A stretch of 64,000 nt of DNA from positions 508,108-572,107 of the forward strand of contig NW_019091378.1 in the NCBI RefSeq assembly GCF_001949145.1, read 5' to 3'. Positions 39,446 through 51,389 of the stretch are shown piece after piece. The translations under genes and the position numbers were made by a program. Every line of letters starts with the position of its first letter. Position 1 is the stretch's first letter. The notes beneath the pieces are model-generated. The model was given only the letters and a program-made list of their open reading frames with translations, was not told the DNA's origin and searched no databases. The DNA comes from Acanthaster planci. Its lineage: Eukaryota; Echinodermata; Asteroidea; Valvatida; Acanthasteridae.

Positions 39446-41942
39446 TTTACAATAGGGCGCCCCCACGTGGTAGGATTGGGTAGTGGGTAAACTCCACTCC
39501 AGCAGTCGAAAGGATTGAGGATTGGGGATTGCACGAAAGATGAATGCTTCACTTAATGCAAGTGATAAGAATACCTCATGAAATTTTTCCATCCAATACT
39601 GGCGAATCCAGGCTAGGATTTGAGCCCAGTGATTTAATGGAACGTGATGAACGACTCACTAATCAGACAATGGGATTTATCCAGACCACTTGTGGCTGTT
39701 AAACTCATACTTGGCTTTTCGACAGGTTTGCATCGCAGCAATAGCGTGGCAACCAGGGGTCATGCCCCCATACAAAACATCTATTAGTTTGTAACAAGTA
39801 CACAAGAGCGCACTTGCTACAAATATGAGGCTTCGCTACGGTTGGCCAAGCGCTGGTGGCAATTTCACTCATATAGCCGATCAAGCAAGACATTATAATA
39901 TAAAACTTGTAAAACCCACAAGCTGGTTTCGTGAGCTACTACGGGCAGGTGCTCCTGTTGTTCGTCTATGAATTGAGACTGACTGTCGTAGCCAATCCTG
40001 TCCAAAATAATTACGGCAATAGCTCTTGGTCTATCTAAGAGCATCTTTGATTTAAAAAGTCGATAGACTAATCTGAGAATTGTCATTGATTAAAGATAGA
40101 GTTGCACAGTTCCCTTTCCCCAATATACGTCTTGTTATCTCTATTTTACTTATACTTTTACTATAAAAGTGCCCCTGGATATAATTCTCCACGGTAGATA
40201 AAAACTCCACTACATCACTGGGTAATAGGCAACTTCACTAAAGATATTACGGCAGATTACATCCACAGCGTACGTCTCGCCGACAGTGCAAGATTGACGC
40301 GCCAAATATTAATCACATCAAACGAAAGAAGTCGGCGACTTGCATGAGATCATGTTGACACAGCAACATTGGGCGTAAGCTTGATGCCTTTCGAGGAATG
40401 GAGCATTGTGGGTGTATTATCTGGAAATATTATAAACAGTCCCGAAATAGGAACAACAATTGCGAAAGCAGGGATGTTTGGGAAGAACGTGCCGAATGGC
40501 ACGACCATAAACTGAAAGTTACACATTTTGGCATCACTTTGATAAACTGTTACGCATGCTCAAACAGACAATCGCGAACTGCAAAAAGTCAACCTGGACA
40601 TCCATCAATGTGTATCTGTCATACCGGCCTGTATAACGGATTATTCCACTTTCGTGGCCCAGCGTCGGTCGAAAAGTCCTCTCATTTTTTTCAAAACACA
40701 TAGTAATAGATATCTGAACCTAGCTTTTTCGACTTGGCGTGTGGTCGTTTTGTGTAAAACACACGAGATGAACAGTAGACTTTTTTGCGACATTTATAAA
40801 ACGTTTTGTCGGCGCACAATGATACTGATAACAGTCTGTAAAGTAGCGCATTTTTGTGTTGAGTATTTTGCCGTAAAATAAATGGTCGGGGAGCAACGGT
40901 GGCAAGAATTTGTCCCCTGCATCTTGATTGCTTCAGATATTACATCTGGATTTTACGTTACATGAGATTATTTTGTAGTCATTGAGATCTGGTGTCCAGC
41001 AGAGTTAAGTGGCAGTGTTGAGACATATATATGTTTCAGAAATGAATTACCTGCACTCCCAATATACCACCACACCTTCGATAAAGGTCCTTTGGGGCCG
41101 GGAATTCGTGATAATTGTCAGAAAGATGCCTTTAGTTTTTCAAAAAGATTATCAATTTTGATGCACGGTTTTGGTGTTAGGTTTTGTGGGCGTAAAATTA
41201 GAGGTTTGCAATAAACAAAAACAAAGAAATGTTCCATCAAAATGCCATTCTGAGTCTTTTTCTGGTCCAGCAAAGTACGGAGAAATGTCAAAAGAAGTCA
41301 GAACAATAAAGCCGCCAGCAGACAACTTAAGCCAGTTTGATCTGAGTGACTTAGCTTCCGAAAATGACCACACGTCTGAATATTTAGACAATTTGGACAA
41401 TGACGCACATTAGGCCTATATCTGAATCGAGTCGATACTTTCTGGCACACCTGTGTCAAGTTGTTCACAAACTTTCGTATTCCAACTCATAATAAACCAT
41501 CAAATCAACACAGCCTTGGTGTAGTCTTGATCCTTTTGCATTACTTCATTTTCGTTGATTCTGCTCAGACAGGGCCCTGACTGCAGCAATGACGTACTGT
41601 CACCCATCGCAGAATGCAATAGGATGTGATTAACTGTATGCCCTCGACGTGACAAACCAGTATTGATGACAAACTGTAAATGATCAACCTGGCTTACTGC
41701 GGTAAGATACCATGAGTCAAGCCGTGCAAGCTCAGTGGAAACGCTAAAAGGCAGAAACACTCTGTCATGTTATTTGATTTCGTTTCCACGACCTTTAAGT
41801 CTAACCTACGTCGACCACGCACTGCCTTTGGTTGTTTCTGACAATTCATTCGCATCCTCAGATGTTCCAACTTTTAAAAAAGGAAAGGGTAGAAGAGGGA
41901 GATTCAGCAAAGGAGATACTGCGAGAAGGGGAGAGCAAGACG
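39446..41942. other. Spacer between CLPB and the head-to-head GPCR
   Basis: It contains the CLPB promoter side (a GCGCCCCCACGTGG block with an E-box about 30 bp upstream of the CLPB ATG) and the 5' flank of the receptor. A 43-codon frame at 41285-41413 (acidic, ending LDNLDNDAH) is coding-like but unrecognised. Confidence 0.45.
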
Positions 41943-43121
41943 ATGGGTTCTTCTATTTCTCCGGGACTGGTTTGTGATCCGACCAGCAGCTGGAACTTCA
42001 CCAACGATGAGGAGTCGGCAAAGGGGCAGCTCTACTCGGCTGCAGATAGCATCATCGTCCCCATCCTGATGTCCGTGATCGTGGTCGTGGGCCTGCTGAC
42101 CAACTCGCTCTTCCTGCTGTCGGTGATTCGCGTGCAGCACATGCGGACGGCCACCAACCACTACCTGGTCCAGATCGCCGTGGCAGACATTATGTACCTG
42201 GTCTCCGCGGCCGGCGACAAAATCATCCGCTTCGCTGCGTCGCCGGTGAGATGGGACCGCAGGTGGTCGGGGGGAGCGGGCTGCGTTCTGACCCCACTCC
42301 TCGTCTCCTTAGGCTACTTCGCTGTCCTGTTCTTCATGACGCTGGTCACGCGGGAGAAGTACCTTGCCGTCTGCAAACCCCTCAAGTACCGGGCAATCAA
42401 TGCAGGCCGGCGCATCAGGACGACCCTGGCTGCCTGGGCCGTAGCCTTTCTCATCACGAGCTCCTTCATTCCGTCCTCCTGCGTGTTCACTCCTCGGTGC
42501 ATCACCTGGCCGGCGGTGTGGCGGCGCTCCGACCTGCCCAGCGTCGCGGCAACGTGCAGCGCCGTCTATGACTGGTGGATCATCTACACCGATATCATGC
42601 AGACCACCCCCTTCTTTCTCGTCACGCTCCTGACCCTCTGCATGTATGTCTGCATCGCCCGGGCTCTACGCGTGCAGGTGGCGGCGCAGACAGAAGGTTT
42701 ACAGGGACCTGTGACGGCTCGCAAGATGCAGACGCGCAGGCAGATTATCCACATGCTGGTGTGCAACGGACTGCTGTTCATCTGCCTCCTGGCGCCGTTC
42801 GAATGCGTCTCCCTCGTGTCCTCCATATGGGACTACATCCCTCACCCCTTGCTAACGAGTGAACAGCTGTGGCTCCTGTCGCAGATCGCCAGGACGCTGG
42901 CCTACCTGCAAGCTGCCATCAACCCGCTGGTGTACTACATGCTCCATCCTCGCTACAGGCACGCCTGCCTGGAGACTTTCTCAAGGGGTGGCACCAGTTC
43001 AAGGCAAGACGTAGACACGAAAGCACATCGTTCCCACTTCACACTTCGGCCAAAGAATAACGCCAACCCTCGTGAAAAGCATTTAGACATACTTAAACAG
43101 AGACCGAAGCATCCCGTGTAG
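41943..43121 (+). CDS. Class A GPCR, TRH-receptor-like, with EKY in place of DRY; single coding exon
   Basis: A 392-aa receptor. The start at 41943 has A at -3 and G at +4; an in-frame ATG at 41862 would add 27 charged residues that look unlike an N-terminus. The N-terminal tail has a glycosylation site (NFT, 18-20). TM1 has TNS (N54) instead of GN, TM2 D82, TM3 C114. TM3 ends E138-K139-Y140-LAVCKP, so the usual Arg3.50 is Lys. Further landmarks: TM4 W165, ECL2 C186 plus an extra C205, DW at 210-211, TM5 P223. TM6 reads CLLAP (281-285), lacking the CWxP tryptophan. TM7 has N327-PLVY. The tail is long and basic. Helix pattern and TM7/helix 8 resemble TRH and ghrelin/neuromedin receptors, so a peptide ligand is likely but unidentified. 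It is a close relative of the receptor at 51.5 kb and head-to-head with CLPB across about 2.5 kb. Confidence 0.88.
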   Translation: MGSSISPGLVCDPTSSWNFTNDEESAKGQLYSAADSIIVPILMSVIVVVGLLTNSLFLLSVIRVQHMRTATNHYLVQIAVADIMYLVSAAGDKIIRFAASPVRWDRRWSGGAGCVLTPLLVSLGYFAVLFFMTLVTREKYLAVCKPLKYRAINAGRRIRTTLAAWAVAFLITSSFIPSSCVFTPRCITWPAVWRRSDLPSVAATCSAVYDWWIIYTDIMQTTPFFLVTLLTLCMYVCIARALRVQVAAQTEGLQGPVTARKMQTRRQIIHMLVCNGLLFICLLAPFECVSLVSSIWDYIPHPLLTSEQLWLLSQIARTLAYLQAAINPLVYYMLHPRYRHACLETFSRGGTSSRQDVDTKAHRSHFTLRPKNNANPREKHLDILKQRPKHPV

Positions 43122-45307
43122 GAATCATCTATGGCGTCCAAGATTCAGCTTTGGGTGCCCCTACCGGGTGACAACTTTACACGTATAGCCGCTCGCGTCC
43201 TAATTACCCTGCATCGGACGAACAACTCACAGTAGCCAGCTATTGAACAAAACTGACGTACCACACACTAGTGGCATCGCGTTTCGCTGGGGCCTCCCTG
43301 AGTGTGCCAAGACCGCATACTAGGTTTTTGAAGATAACGTTCAGTATATCATATAAAAAAGTGAATGTGTGAAAGAAAGGGAGGAAAAAATGTAATTATC
43401 TTATTTGATCTTTCTGGAGCATGTAGAAACAATGCATAACAGAAAGATGTATAGGAAAAATTTTAACAACAGCAAAGCCACAGATAAAAAAAATGCATGA
43501 AATGTACTATGCGAAATAATCTTGCTCTTTTGTAACTTCCCAAAACCAATTTATTTGACTTGTGGTTCTGGTATGGCGTGTAAATACATGTGCTTAGGCC
43601 TATATTTAAAAGATTTTCTACACAACTGCGGGAAAGCACAAAGAATGTGCAACGTAGCTGCCAGCTAAGGGGCGCTCACTTTCCTCCCACCCTCAATAAG
43701 TGTACCCAGTCTTTCTGAACCTGTTTTCATGTTGTTGACGAAAAAATACCCTAGCGGTAACTCACGGCTTTTCCAGCTTTTCCAGCTTTTCCAGCGTTGC
43801 ACCTTTCAGAACACCTTCAACGAACCCATCGAGTCCCTCCCCCATGCAATGAAGACCCGCCCCCATGCCTGGCCTCCTGCAAATTGAACTTGAATTAAGC
43901 ATAACATTTTTGTATGGTCCCATCCTAGAATCCGAAGCAAACAAATCCTCGCTCTTTGTCATCTTTTATGAGCACCATGGCGACCATGACATACAGCATT
44001 TTTAGGAGCAACGTACATATCAATTAAGAAATTATTCTTCATCTGTAGATTACTCTTATCTCATCTGCTCATTACTTCACGTGACGTGATGATTTTTTTT
44101 TCGCGTTGTACAGAGCTCCCTCTGTCGGTTTCTTAGAAACAATGGCCAAACGTAACTCTTGCAAAAGCCACCTTCAAACCACAAGGAAATACTTCGACGC
44201 AAAAACATTTACTGTGGCTAATTGCACAGCGGAAGCACGCAAAATAGTGAGGCCGCTAAAAGACGAGAATGACGATAAAAGCATTAGGTTGACGACTGAT
44301 AATGGAAAGAATTAATCAAAGAATTAGCTTTCCAGGTAATGCAAGCGCTGATGGAACATGATGTCATGTTTTTGTACCGATCCATCTTGCTAAAAAACAC
44401 CGAGCGCACGCCGTTTCAAATGATACCATGCGGCTGTAAACGTCAAAAACCCATTTTCGTCTGAATAAATTCGCTTTCATTCATATGAAAAATTAACGAA
44501 AGTGGAGCCGGAGAGGAGGCAGTCTGGCTACCCAGTCCTAAAAATAATTCCTCTCAACAACCAATTTGGAAACGGAGAGGCAACACCGCACACGCTGTCG
44601 GTTGTTGCCAATTGATTTCAATTGGGTTATTATTAACTGGCAAATTTTACAGTTAATCGAAATTTCATTATTCCAGCGACTTTAGCCAGTTTATTTTCTA
44701 AGTGCAAATTTTGTCTTCTCAATGAAATTGGATTCTACAAGTAAAATGCTGAATCCTCGAATGAAGTTGTCGATCATTGCAAAGACAGTTTATAAAGAGT
44801 CGAGTAAAAAGTAATCCTGGTTATACATGACTTTGATTGAAGGTTTAGTTGAGACGTCAGTTGACTTTCGTTGACAACTTAGATCAATCGTGTCCTAGTC
44901 CCAATGTTACATTTTAGATAAAGCCTTGTGTGAGTTTGTTGTTTGTCCGGAGAGGCAAAGACAGGCCAAGGTCTAGCAACCAGCCTCCCCCCCCAAAAAA
45001 TGCACTAATAAGAGTTTCTGACTGTGTAGTAACAGTCACACATTTTCAATGGATTGAAATATGTCAGTACAGTCACACACCGGCAACCAACTCCTTTTGC
45101 TGATTAGTCTGGAGAAATTAGTCAAGTTCTACGACCCCCTCCCAAAAGCGCATACCAAAAACAGAGTAAAAAGGAGTTGTGCAATGCACGTCTCTGTTGG
45201 TCCCAAGATACCGCCACTACCGCCACCACCCTCCCCAACCTCAACCACCAACCTACCCCACCCCTCAGGAGGGTATATTCTCAAGAACACTGAGGTCTAC
45301 TAAATTG
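43122..45307. other. Gene-less stretch 3' of the 41.9-kb GPCR
   Basis: AT-rich sequence. A 58-codon frame starting at an ATG with A at -3 and G at +4 (44142-44315) is basic and unrecognised. No canonical AATAAA was seen within about 0.5 kb after the receptor stop. Confidence 0.4.
43767..43797. repeat. Short tandem repeat CTTTTCCAG x3
   Basis: Three adjacent 9-bp units of the form cttttccag lie about 0.65 kb downstream of the 41.9-kb GPCR. Confidence 0.85.
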
Positions 45308-46029
45308 TCAAGGACTAAATCTGCAAAACAGTGACCACATGCCTGAACATCCATTTGTATTTTCTGCTGGGATTTGATGCGACGATGAAAATACTTTCCA
45401 AGGGACAGCCATCATTTCGGTTACTCGCTCATCAACGGTGATATTAGTGATGCACACTAATGGTCGTTTGGTTGTACAAAAGATGGGCCTGTCTTTCTCA
45501 AAGAGTATGTCACACGCATAATGTGTTTTGGGTGCAGGGAAATGAACTGGGTGGCCTTCAAGTAACGGAAGCATATCGTGCCATGTGAGCAACTTAGGAT
45601 TCCAGCGAAAATCATTCATAAATATGACCTCCGCAGACAGTAGTAGTTGTGATGAAGGGATGAAAAATGAACAGAAAGACCGTAACGAGATGCCAAAAAA
45701 TAACGAACTCGGAGCTAGCACTGTGCCTTGTCCAGTTTGACAGCCATGTGGTAATGCAGTCCACCATCTTGATGAAACTCTTGCGAGCAAGCCCATATAA
45801 CCAACCGCGCAGTTCCGCAGGTTTCAAAAGCGTCGAGGATCTTCTCTGCAAAAGCATTAGGTAACGACACCACGTCTGGAGAAGCACGGCTGTGCGTGAC
45901 GAGGTACATGTACACTTGAAAAAACCCTTTGTGCATTAAGTTCTGACATGGCGGTGGCCTTTTGCCTCTCCGGACAAACAAACCCCGAAATGTCGCCCCG
46001 CCAGTCCGTGGACACTGTATATTATACAT
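45308..46029 (-). pseudogene. Degraded HUH-Rep / helicase-like mobile (possibly virus-derived) element gene, internally deleted
   Basis: The first part (46029-45715, minus) reads as the N-terminal half of a Rep-like HUH endonuclease: a YLVTHSRA strand, then a conserved EFHQDGGLHYHMAVKL block holding the His-x-His metal-binding pair. The second part (45640-45308) is in another frame and holds a Walker-B-like strand (IFMNDFRW), then a block with PAPKTHYACDI and a region ending in a CGHCFADL cysteine pair. I recognise these blocks from multicopy proteins of many marine animals and fish that join a Rep-type HUH domain to a helicase. Roughly the middle of the protein, including the Rep tyrosine and Walker A, is missing. 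There is a frame change at the junction near 45700 and another near 45345, before the cysteine pair. No terminal repeats were identified. It is not functional. Confidence 0.7.
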
Positions 46030-48686
46030 ATAGTGTGGAACACAAGATTTGCACTCACAATGGGCCTATGTCCGCGGTGTACCCACGGTTAACATCCCAT
46101 CCCCCCACCCCACCGCCAAAAAAGGAAAACAAAAGAACACAGTCACGCAAGCTCGAGGCGCACAAAGTTAATTAACACGGTTGACTGATAGGCATGAAGA
46201 TTTTATAAATGATCTAAATGTCTTATTCGCCACTGATGTGGTTGACCGACAGGCTTTACATCAACCATAGACGTGTTATATAACCAAAGACAAAAGCCAT
46301 TTGATTCTAATCAAGAAATCCCTTTACCCACTCGTTTGGGTGAGCATGACCTTTGTTTGAACCCTTAGGATGTGGATAGGTGCAGAAATCAAAGTCCAGT
46401 CCTAGTTCTGGGAATTCATGCATTCATTAATCTTACTTAGAGTGCAAGGAAAGCCATGAAAAGTCTATTCTTTATATTCATTTTCAATACAGCCACATCA
46501 TTGTTCTCGGGTTTCTTTATAGTTTTGAATAGTTACAGCTTCCTCGCATTGTGAGAACAGTGAACAGCAACTCAAGTGACCCCAGCACTATCATCAAAAC
46601 ATACTCAATTGTTGTAGATATTGATTGGGTGAAAAAAAGGAAACCTCATTATCACACTTTGTTCCTAAACAGTTGCAAGATTTCGTTTTGTTTTTGCTTT
46701 TATCATGCCGTTGTTCTTTTGGATTTAAATTAGTTGTTCGTTTATCCTTATTCTTGATTTTGGTTGTGATGAAGTAAAGCAGAGAACATACGGGTACAAA
46801 GCAGCTACACACTGCAAAATCTGCGGTATTTTATCGACACCGTGTGTCAACTACACTGAACTACGTGAACATGGACACTATACGGTGTTAATGCAGTACC
46901 AAAGAGAGCCATGCGCTCGCTTTGTAACCTTACACTATTTCCATGGATGGGGAGGAGAGCAATGTTACATCTCTCTTATTATGAGAAAAACAGAGTACAC
47001 AAAAACTGCTTTCGAGGAAATCTGAGCGCTGTCCTCAGTTCGCCCGACGCCCTCGCTACTGTGATGGACACAAAAAGTCCATTATTTCGAGCACTGAGGA
47101 AGGAAACAGATTTCCATCCTCTGTCTCATGAGTCGAGGTTTAGGGGAAAAGTGTTTTAGCCAGACGTGTCCTGGCTCGAATGCTCCTGTGTTTACTTTGA
47201 ATGGTAATTGGTGTGCCTGCGTGACACTTGCGACTCGATGAGTGCTCTACATGTTTGCTACACCGGCCCGGCGTATGAGCTTAAATGTACGGTGCTGTGC
47301 GCCAGCATACAGCATTTTCCCCAACCGCCGAGCATGATTGCCTACGGTCGGCACTCATGTTCCTCTAATGTACCGAGTCACACTGTCGGATTGCCGAGAT
47401 AACATTGTATACTTGACCCTTATGGATCCATTTAATGTGGACGATAAGTGACTTGATGTGGCAATGTCAATTTGTTGTGGTGTAAATTATGCGTCATCAG
47501 TGTCACCACGTCCAGGAAATCTGCTAAAGACGGACGCACGGGGAGACATAGGGCTATCTGAACCCGCCTGTTCCATAATCCTTCAGGCCTTGTGTTCATC
47601 TACAAGTCGGTGCACTTCATTCTGAAACTAGAGGGCGCTTGCTCCCCCCCATAAAAATAAAAAAATAAATAAAGTCGAAAAATAAAAAGGGGAACAAAAT
47701 AGCAACGGAAATAAAAAAAGTGATGAAGAGATGGAAATCATCAATTTTGTCTGAAAAAAAATAAATAAAATTGGCCATTTCCATTACTAATGCTTTATCA
47801 TTTCGAAGCTGATAAATGCTTGCCCCCACCCACTTGAAAAAAGTGGTTTAACTCCTGCCCCCGGACAAAATCCTGACTTCCATACTGGGCCGTGACAATT
47901 CCGCCACGAGCAGAAGCACCCCCTCATCGTTTGAAAAGAACCATGTTAAGTCGGAAATTTTCAATTTGTTGGTAGTAATGTGACCGTAACGCGTACATTT
48001 CCTAGTGGTTCGTGAACCAGCGAAGTTCAGTTCCGAGCACAGGAGCCTCGCTTTGCTACGAAAATGGCACCCTCTCTGGGTCCAACTCGAGGCTCATAGG
48101 AAGGTCGAGGAGCAGGATGGGGGCCCTGCCCAAGATCTGAGCCTACCATTGTTACCCCCGCCTAGTTATTTTTTTAAGAAGACAGAACAGATAAGTAAAA
48201 CTGTCAGAAAACAAGACTTGGGAGTATCCCCCTCCAGAAGATGACTTCTCCAAAAGGGTCCCTAAGAAGTTGGTATAACAACTGTTGACATCTGGTAATA
48301 TTATTGTGCATCGTAACGAAAAGAGTACATTAAAGACCACTGGGGAAAAACATGACACGTGGTCTATATGGGAACATCTGACAAGAAACAAAATATTATA
48401 TATTTTCGCAAAACACTAAAGTCAATGTTCGAAACTTAACAACACTGGGTTCAGAAAGTTCTGGGCAACTGTAGACACATTACCAACCCTTTTGGTCGGG
48501 TACTCTTGGCGCCTAACAAACCTGATGGTTCTCTCAAATAGACAGAATCTGCTGGTCTGGAAATCAAACTAATACTGAAAACAATGGGTGGCACCAATGG
48601 ACAACAATTTAAAAAAAACTCAAAAAGACTCATGGGTGCCGTAGCCTGACACACACGGACTCAGGGTCTACAGATGCTGTGTTCTT
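46030..48686. other. Gene-less stretch
   Basis: AT-rich sequence with low-complexity A/T tracts (47650-47770) and a CTCF-like motif. No recognisable exon. Confidence 0.45.
47630..47637 (+). promoter_or_regulatory. CTCF-like motif ACTAGAGGGCGCT
   Basis: The AGAGGGCG core is preceded by ACT and followed by CT, the best match in the window to the vertebrate CTCF core (CCASYAGRGGGCGCY). It lies between the two EKY receptors. Binding is not shown. Confidence 0.35.
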
Positions 48687-49105
48687 CTAGTGAAAAGAAA
48701 GGTTCGAACGCAGCTCTTCAGCTTGGACACGCAAATCGTCTTCCGGACCGAGTCTCGAGTCTTCGTGACAGGAATCTACGGGGCCAACGGCCCATAAATG
48801 GCCATCTTGCACTTTTCGAAGCGACCGTAGTATAGATGGTGTTACGACAAAGTGCCGCAGTTCGTGCGTAACAGCTCCACCCGTAAGTTTCTGTCGTTTA
48901 ATTGCCCACGTTGGCGTGCAGAGCTTCCCATCAGACAGTGAGAGAAATGGAAAACAACATCACGCCTTGGGGTTGCAATCTCATCAAACATATTAAACGC
49001 TATATCAGGAGGGGTGAAGCTAATCACAACTTCGGTGGGGGTAGTCCAGAGTCCAGGTGGCTGTCCGGACAGTACAGTCTGGTCACTGTCAATTATTTGC
49101 ATAAG
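48687..49105 (-). pseudogene. Unrecognised coding-like remnant in two minus-strand frames
   Basis: On the minus strand a frame open from 48959 to a TAG at 48687 reads as normal-looking protein (for example LTGGAVTHELRHFVV, WAVGPVDSCHEDSRLGPE) but lacks a suitable ATG. Immediately upstream, another frame (49102 to about 48950) also reads coding-like (SFTPPDIAFNMFDEIATP). The two could be parts of one gene broken by a frameshift, or an exon with a spurious upstream overlap. I do not recognise the family. A domain search would decide. Confidence 0.3.
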
Positions 49106-49325
49106 CTTAAATGAAAATCAGCTATATTCTTTATAAGAATACAACACGATTTCGGTTCATTGCTTATGACCTTTGCATTTTGCATGCGTTGGCTATTAAA
49201 GCCTTTAACACGTCCAGCGGCCATCATGGATCCACTGCTGTGACCCGGCTGTAAATTTGGGAATGACATAATTTTAAAAGTCGGGAGCATTGGAAATGTG
49301 AAGGCTGTTGAGAAAGAAAAAAAAT

Positions 49326-49375
49326 AGACAGACAGACAGCCCGCCCGCCCGCCCGCCCGACAGACAGGCAGTCAG
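49326..49375. repeat. Compound microsatellite (GACA)n(CCGC)n(GACA)n
   Basis: GACA units run directly into five CCGC units, then back into GACA/GGCA units. The transition between two unrelated tetranucleotides is sharp. Confidence 0.9.
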
Positions 49376-50328
49376 ACAATCCGATCCATAGCTAAATATT
49401 TTTTTAATGTTTGATTCACTTTAAAGCAATAACTCTTCGTTAGGACATCCGGTTTCCAGGACATCCGCTTAGGTTCCCCGCCTACAAATAATCATTCGGC
49501 GGCCACCAACCCGCGACCGATGCCTTCCAAAATCTAAACGTTACCATCATTCTGACAAACGTCGATAATTGCCGATAAGGAATATCAACGACGCCCTCGC
49601 CGAAAGTGAACTCATTTACTCGGGGACGGAACGTCAATGTTCAGCTCTCGTGCTGCATCCGGGCAACGCCGAGCCGTTCATTATGAGCGGCCGGCGTCGT
49701 AATTGCAGCTAAGCATGGTAACGTGCAGGCCGTAAAATGTGCCTACTAATGGCGATTCCTCGTACTTTGGTTAAGGACAGGAAGACATGATTCCAGGAGA
49801 TTTCTCTCCTCATTTTTTTCCTAGTTTCGGTTGGAAGTGCAAAGTAATTGCACGTGGGCAAATCGGTTCTCTTCGAATTTTGTAAGATCTGTTTCCAGTG
49901 CAATCAGTTGTTATCATATTTTGCAGTTGTGAACACGGGTGGAGGACGGACGTAAAAATACGTCCACGGGATGTACCCTCTTCTGCTCCCTTAACTAGTC
50001 TGGTTACCGGCACCTAGGACTCAGCTGATTATTAATCAATCGAAAGTCAAGTAACCCCGACGGTCTAATACAGAATATGATGCATGGCTTGAACACAATC
50101 TATATTTACACGCAGTGGTGCGTTTCAATGCCGACGATTGACATTACATCTTATATCGAGTTTTGCCAATACCAGCTTCGATCTGACTGACGTTAGTCAG
50201 TTATTTCACAGCTAGAAACAGCGGATCACTATAAAACCCAAATGTCGTCTGAAGTTATGGAGAATATCGGACATTTTGATACCAAATACGGCTCCTCCCG
50301 ATGACGTAATCATTTGATCGCAAAAATG

Positions 50329-50447
50329 CATGGATTCGGCTTAGACTTCAGTTTCACTGGTTCCAGCCATTTTGAAGCAGCGTTGGAAACCACATGTTCA
50401 AGCTCTGCCTGGAACCAGCGAAACTGTAGTCTAAGCCGAATCCACGC
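50329..50447. repeat. Short foldback (inverted-repeat) element
   Basis: The left arm 50329-50366 and right arm 50409-50447 are inverted copies, with about 36 of 39 positions pairing (GCATGGATTCGGCTTAGACT against the complement of AGTCTAAGCCGAATCCACGC). They enclose a loop of about 42 bp. Size and near-identity of the arms fit a small MITE or a transcribed hairpin. Confidence 0.85.
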
Positions 50448-50597
50448 GTTTCGAAAATGCCCTTTGGCTCACTAACCACAGGATCGTCGGTATCTTCTCG
50501 TCTGGGGTCTAGACTGCTTCAATAAAGAGGAACGTCACTGTGTAAATGCTCAATTGCACTTGCCTCTTTGTAAAAAGTGGCACAAGTCAATACTGTT

Positions 50598-50652
50598 TTT
50601 GTCTGGTTAGGTTTAGTCTGGCCTGGTCTGGTCTTGTCTGTTCTGATTTGAG
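50598..50652. repeat. Degenerate TCTGG pentamer array
   Basis: Variants of TCTGG (TCTGG, CCTGG, TCTTG, TTCTG) recur across about 55 bp. This is imperfect and lacks coding potential. Confidence 0.6.
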
Positions 50653-51347
50653 TCAAGCTTTTCGTTTGTCCCTTACCCTGGCTTGTTTGTAACCTGGAAG
50701 TTTTTTTAATTTGCACTAGTGGGCCTATATGCAAAGCCCTCCTCATAAGTAACCTTTGTCAATATTTTCCTGAAAACAACTGCAATTAACTGATTTACAA
50801 CCAATTTAATAAATAACACAACAAAGAAATCTGTTTCTGTATGTTGAAGTAATAGACGGCTGTCCAATACCAATTGCCATCGACTGTGTGTGTAAAACAA
50901 AATTTGTCAGCTAATTATGTGTCGATCACTTGGCGTTTCACGCACACGGTAATCAGTTGTATAAACACTTTAAACTTGATTTCAGCGATGCAATGATGAT
51001 GCGCAATATTATCATGGACAGAAGGGCAGCACTGTAAAGTTACCGACTCAGCTCAGTTTTACAATCTTATTGTGTTTAATTTGTCATCCATCCGTTACGT
51101 CACAATGAGTCAAGTGGCCCTAAACAGCTTGTACGTTTACTAATGCACGACCTGCAATGAACACACACGCTCATTTACACACCACGGTTGTGTGCTCATC
51201 TGGCGAGCCAGGGTAGTTTACCGCGCGCCTGCGCTTCAGCTTTTCACCATCCGTGGTTTGCCGTCGACGAGTTTGAGTGCGCACACCTGCGTCACGGCCA
51301 AGGCACAGAGCAAGTGAAGCGGCCACGCGAGTCGGCATCTTCTCTCC

Positions 51348-51355
51348 TATAAAAA
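51348..51355 (+). promoter_or_regulatory. TATA box of the 51.5-kb GPCR gene
   Basis: TATAAAAA lies 134 bp upstream of the receptor ATG. A pyrimidine-rich TCA (near 51368-51370), about 20-25 bp downstream, could be the initiator. This would give a short, unspliced 5' UTR of about 110 nt. The spacing is typical of a TATA-driven promoter. No cap-site data are available. Confidence 0.5.
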
Positions 51356-51389
51356 CCCAAGCACCTCTCAAGTGCGGTGCGATCGACAG

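Larger units (their letters stand above)
49106..51347. other. Gene-less stretch 5' of the 51.5-kb GPCR
   Basis: Contains the compound microsatellite, the short foldback and the TCTGG array; otherwise unremarkable up to the receptor TATA box. Confidence 0.45.

Noticed and set aside
41285-41413. Acidic 43-codon frame ending LDNLDNDAH
   Set aside because: Unrecognised; no clear splice acceptor or polyadenylation signal pair to make it a terminal exon.
41904-42862. Several open frames on both strands within the 41.9-kb receptor
   Set aside because: Shadows of the receptor reading frame; no start or domain support.
44142-44315. 58-codon frame with a good start context
   Set aside because: Basic, unrecognised, and too short to tell from chance without transcript data.
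48700-48720. GGTTCGAACGC resembling a tRNA B box
   Set aside because: No A box or cloverleaf arms at the right spacing; it lies inside the coding-like remnant.
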